NCBI GenBank assembly: GCA_001508835.1
Contig: LGFB01000050.1
Span: 1 to 8,320 of the forward strand
Origin: a bacterium 42_11
Lineage (GTDB): Bacteria; Synergistota; GBS-1
Reading direction: 5' to 3'
DNA: 8,320 bases
The notes under the pieces were generated by a model that saw nothing but the letters and a program-made list of their open reading frames with translations, searched no databases and was not told where the DNA came from. Positions 6,232-8,320 of this stretch are shown in pieces. Position 1 is the first letter of the stretch. Every line of letters begins with the position of its first letter. Made by a program: the position numbers and the translations under genes.

Positions 6232-7427
6232 TGGTTTTAGGAAGTAAAATGATGGTCGTGAGATTTTTGGGAGAATCTAAGGTAATGTTTATAATCTTGG
6301 CTATAATGGGTATTGTTATTGGAGGGGGTATCAGATTTTATAGTCTACTTAACCCCGATGTAGATGTAGTTAGAGCATCACTGGTTAATGAGAAGGATGA
6401 ATTTCTAAATGTTCTTTTTGTAGGTATAGATAGTGTTGAGGGTTCTCACAGAGCGGATGTTATAATGCTGATAACTTTTGATTTAAAAGGGAAAAGAGTC
6501 CGAGTTTTGTCTATTCCAAGAGATACGAGAGTTAGGATTCCAAACCGAGGCTGGACGAAGATAAACCATGCTTATGCTTATGGGGGGATAGATCTTTTGA
6601 AAGAAACCCTGAGAGAGTTTATAGGACTGGATGTGGACCATTATATCACATTGGATTATAAAGGATTCGTCCGCTTGGTGGACCTCATTGGTGGTGTAGA
6701 GTTGTATGTAGAGAAGAATATGAGATACAAGGATAAATGGGCTGGCTTTTATATAAACCTTAATAAGGGGTATCAGAAGCTTGATGGAGAAAAAGCGCTA
6801 CAATATGTAAGGTTTAGAAATGATCCTGAAGGAGATATAGGTAGGATAAGGAGACAGAAAAAATTTTTAGAAGCGGTGTTTAACAAGCTTTCTAAAGAAG
6901 AGGTGGTGAAAAAGCTACCTTCTTTGGCATTGGAGGCTATAAAGTTCGTTAAAACGGATTTTACTCCTGAGCAAATTTTTTATTTACTATCTTTGTTTAA
7001 GAATATCAGTTTAAACCAGATTAAGTGGTTTATGGTGCCAGGCAAACCTGATCTAATAGATGGAGTTTCCTATTGGTTACCTGATTTGGATAGACTTAAC
7101 TTAGTTCTGAAAAGCTCTTTTAAGGAAGATCGCTTTGTTTTTGAAGATGAAAGGACTATAACAGTAGAAGTGTTAAACGGAAATGGGGTATATGGAGGGG
7201 CAGCTAGTGTAGCTAGGATTTTAGAGGGATATGGTTACAGAATTGTTAGAATAGGGAACGCCGATAGATTTGATTATTCTATTACAAGGGTTATAGATAA
7301 TACAGGAGAAAAGGTTGCGATTGCAAGAAAAATTACCGAAATATTGGGTTATGGGGTTTTTTCTAGCGAAAGAAAAGAATCACAAGCTGATATTACAATA
7401 ATATTAGGAAAGGATATGAGAAGATGA
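6231..7427 (+). CDS. LCP (LytR-CpsA-Psr) family protein with LytR_C domain
   Basis: LCP proteins are membrane-anchored enzymes that transfer polymers from undecaprenyl-pyrophosphate carriers to peptidoglycan. The 398-residue product has a short cytoplasmic start, one transmembrane anchor (about 18-36), and an extracellular LCP domain (about 58-225). That domain shows 'HRADVIML' (73-80, Arg74 and Asp76), 'SIPRDTRV' (94-101), 'KINHAYAYGG' (110-119) and 'GDIGRIRRQKKFL' (201-213). These Arg/Asp positions bind the pyrophosphate and metal in the family. A LytR_C domain follows at about 308-394 ('ITVEVLNGNGVYGGA'). ATG 6231 touches the nadD stop, but ATG 6249 or 6252 has a better-placed site (TAGGAAG at 6238-6244) and would shorten the product by 6-7 residues. 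Which cell-surface polymer it attaches is not shown. Confidence 0.93.
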   Translation: MVLGSKMMVVRFLGESKVMFIILAIMGIVIGGGIRFYSLLNPDVDVVRASLVNEKDEFLNVLFVGIDSVEGSHRADVIMLITFDLKGKRVRVLSIPRDTRVRIPNRGWTKINHAYAYGGIDLLKETLREFIGLDVDHYITLDYKGFVRLVDLIGGVELYVEKNMRYKDKWAGFYINLNKGYQKLDGEKALQYVRFRNDPEGDIGRIRRQKKFLEAVFNKLSKEEVVKKLPSLALEAIKFVKTDFTPEQIFYLLSLFKNISLNQIKWFMVPGKPDLIDGVSYWLPDLDRLNLVLKSSFKEDRFVFEDERTITVEVLNGNGVYGGAASVARILEGYGYRIVRIGNADRFDYSITRVIDNTGEKVAIARKITEILGYGVFSSERKESQADITIILGKDMRR

Positions 7428-7777
7428 AATTCCCTACAAAAGATTTACTAAAAAAGATTGTAAATCTGTTAGAGCAGCACAAGGCAGAGGATATTGTAGT
7501 TCTTGATCTATCAGAGTTAAGTTATGTAACTGATTTCTTTGTTATATGCACCGGTCGGTCAGAAACTCACCTTGAAGCTCTTGCTGAGGAATTAGAGTTC
7601 GGACTTAAAAGAGAAGGTATAATGGTGTGGGGAGTGGAGGGGAGGAAGGGAGGAAGATGGATTCTCCTTGATTACGGGGACATTGTCGTCCATATATTTA
7701 CTCCAGAAGGCAGACTCTTTTTTGACCTTGAACGAATCTGGAACCAAGCGAGAAAGGTGGAACCGCATAGTTTATAG
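7424..7777 (+). CDS. rsfS: Ribosome silencing factor RsfS
   Basis: RsfS (YbeB/Iojap family) binds L14 on the 50S subunit and blocks joining with 30S, slowing translation when nutrients are scarce. The 117-residue length is normal. The family pattern runs through the protein: 'KAEDIVVLDLSELSYVTDFFVICTGRSETHL', 'GRKGGRWILLDYGDIVVHIF' and 'FFDLERIW'. Key points are the conserved Asp-Phe-Phe-x-Ile-Cys-Thr-Gly block and the Trp-x-Leu-x-Asp-x-Gly-Asp-x-Val-x-His segment. ATG 7424 overlaps the LCP stop as ATGA and has AGGAAAGGA at 7406-7414, nine bases upstream. The nadD-to-rsfS neighbourhood is widely conserved, here with the LCP gene between them. Confidence 0.97.
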   Translation: MKFPTKDLLKKIVNLLEQHKAEDIVVLDLSELSYVTDFFVICTGRSETHLEALAEELEFGLKREGIMVWGVEGRKGGRWILLDYGDIVVHIFTPEGRLFFDLERIWNQARKVEPHSL

Positions 7778-7778
7778 T

Positions 7779-8320
7779 ATGGATTTCTCAAGTGAACATA
7801 TTTATAAAATTAAGCTCTTGCACAGAGAGCTTTTACAGGAGATAAAAGGAAAATTAGAATCTTTTAAAGAGATATGGACGAAGAGAGATGACGAGCGTAT
7901 GTGGGAAGAGTTGGTTTTTTGCCTTCTTACCCCCCAGTCTAAAGCAGAGATGTGTTGGAGGGTTGTGGAAAATCTGAGGTCAAAGGGGTTGCTTTTTAAA
8001 GGAAGTGTGGAGGAAATTTGTAGGGAGTTGAGCGGGATTAGGTTTAGGAATAGGAAGGCGGAATACATTGTAGATGCACGTAATTTTTTCTTTAATTTTG
8101 GGAAACCAGCGGTGAGTAGGCTTTTAGAATCTGTGGGGTCTCCCTTTGAAATGCGAGAATGGCTTGTGAGCAACGTAAAGGGAATGGGATATAAGGAAGC
8201 AAGTCATTTTCTAAGGAACATAGGTTTGGGGGAAGATATGGCAATATTGGACAGGCACATTCTAAAATGTATGATGGATATAGGTCTTCTTGATAAACTT
8301 CCTTTGACTATGTCGAAAAG
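7779..8320 (+). CDS. ogg: Ogg2-type N-glycosylase/DNA lyase (3' end missing)
   Basis: This is a helix-hairpin-helix (HhH-GPD) base-excision repair enzyme that removes 8-oxoguanine and nicks at the abasic site by beta-elimination. I translated 180 codons from ATG 7779, which lies one base after the rsfS stop, to the window edge. No stop is met. The strongest evidence is 'NVKGMGYKEASHFLRNIG' (132-149), the hairpin motif with the presumed Schiff-base Lys139, followed by 'MAILDRHIL' (154-162) with the catalytic Asp158. Earlier, 'WEELVFCLLTPQSKA' (42-56) matches the 'LLTPQS' segment of the Thermotoga/Methanocaldococcus Ogg2 group. Full-length members are about 205-215 residues, so roughly 30 are missing. 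The ribosome binding site is weak (AAAGGTGG at 7753-7760 is 18 bases away), suggesting coupling to rsfS. Endonuclease III is less likely because of the LDRHI motif and the short form. Confidence 0.88.
   Translation, partial: MDFSSEHIYKIKLLHRELLQEIKGKLESFKEIWTKRDDERMWEELVFCLLTPQSKAEMCWRVVENLRSKGLLFKGSVEEICRELSGIRFRNRKAEYIVDARNFFFNFGKPAVSRLLESVGSPFEMREWLVSNVKGMGYKEASHFLRNIGLGEDMAILDRHILKCMMDIGLLDKLPLTMSK

Noticed and set aside
7802..8173. Minus-strand open frame of 123 codons
   Set aside because: It is antisense to the glycosylase gene, whose conserved motifs are on the + strand. The minus-strand product has no recognisable domain.

Overview
The window is a gene-dense, AT-rich bacterial segment in which every recognisable gene is on the + strand. 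The genes are packed end to end, with gaps of 0-30 bp or short overlaps. No tRNA, rRNA, CRISPR array, insertion sequence, phage gene or minus-strand gene is evident. The gene set suggests a low-GC anaerobe, possibly thermophilic. It has Veg next to IspE, as in Bacillota. Its L27 carries a cleavable N-terminal extension with the Prp protease beside it, as in Bacillota, Synergistota, Thermotogota and Fusobacteriota. It also has a TAXI-type TRAP solute receptor, a DUF501 protein and a Thermotoga/archaea-like 8-oxoguanine glycosylase. A Synergistota-, Atribacterota- or Thermotogota-like lineage, or a deep Bacillota, would fit. The sequence alone does not decide this.

Region 1 (1-1249) holds the 3' part of a TAXI TRAP solute-binding protein gene, overlapped by a small membrane/exported DUF1850-like gene. 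This is the usual pairing for tripartite TAXI transporters, but no permease gene lies downstream. Region 2 (about 1260-3429) is a chain of overlapping genes: veg, ispE (MEP isoprenoid pathway), a secreted single-HKD phospholipase D-like protein and a DUF501 protein of unknown function. Two hairpins lie inside ispE, and one is followed by a short T-tract.

Region 3 (3460-7777) is a classic ribosome-biogenesis and growth cluster: rplU (L21), prp (L27-processing cysteine protease), rpmA (L27 precursor), obg (50S-assembly GTPase), nadD (NAD biosynthesis), an LCP-family cell-wall ligase and rsfS (ribosome silencing factor). A good sigma70-type promoter match in the 3' end of the DUF501 gene could start this ribosomal unit separately. 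Region 4 (7779-8320) is the 5' part of an Ogg2-type N-glycosylase/AP lyase gene that runs off the window.

The clearest functional link is Prp with L27: protease and substrate are adjacent and overlapping, and the predicted cut site (F8/A9) is visible. Most of the window is housekeeping. The parts with real unknowns are the DUF501 protein, the divergent DUF1850-like protein and the secreted PLD-like protein sitting in a core operon. I found no convincing evidence of a wholly new system.
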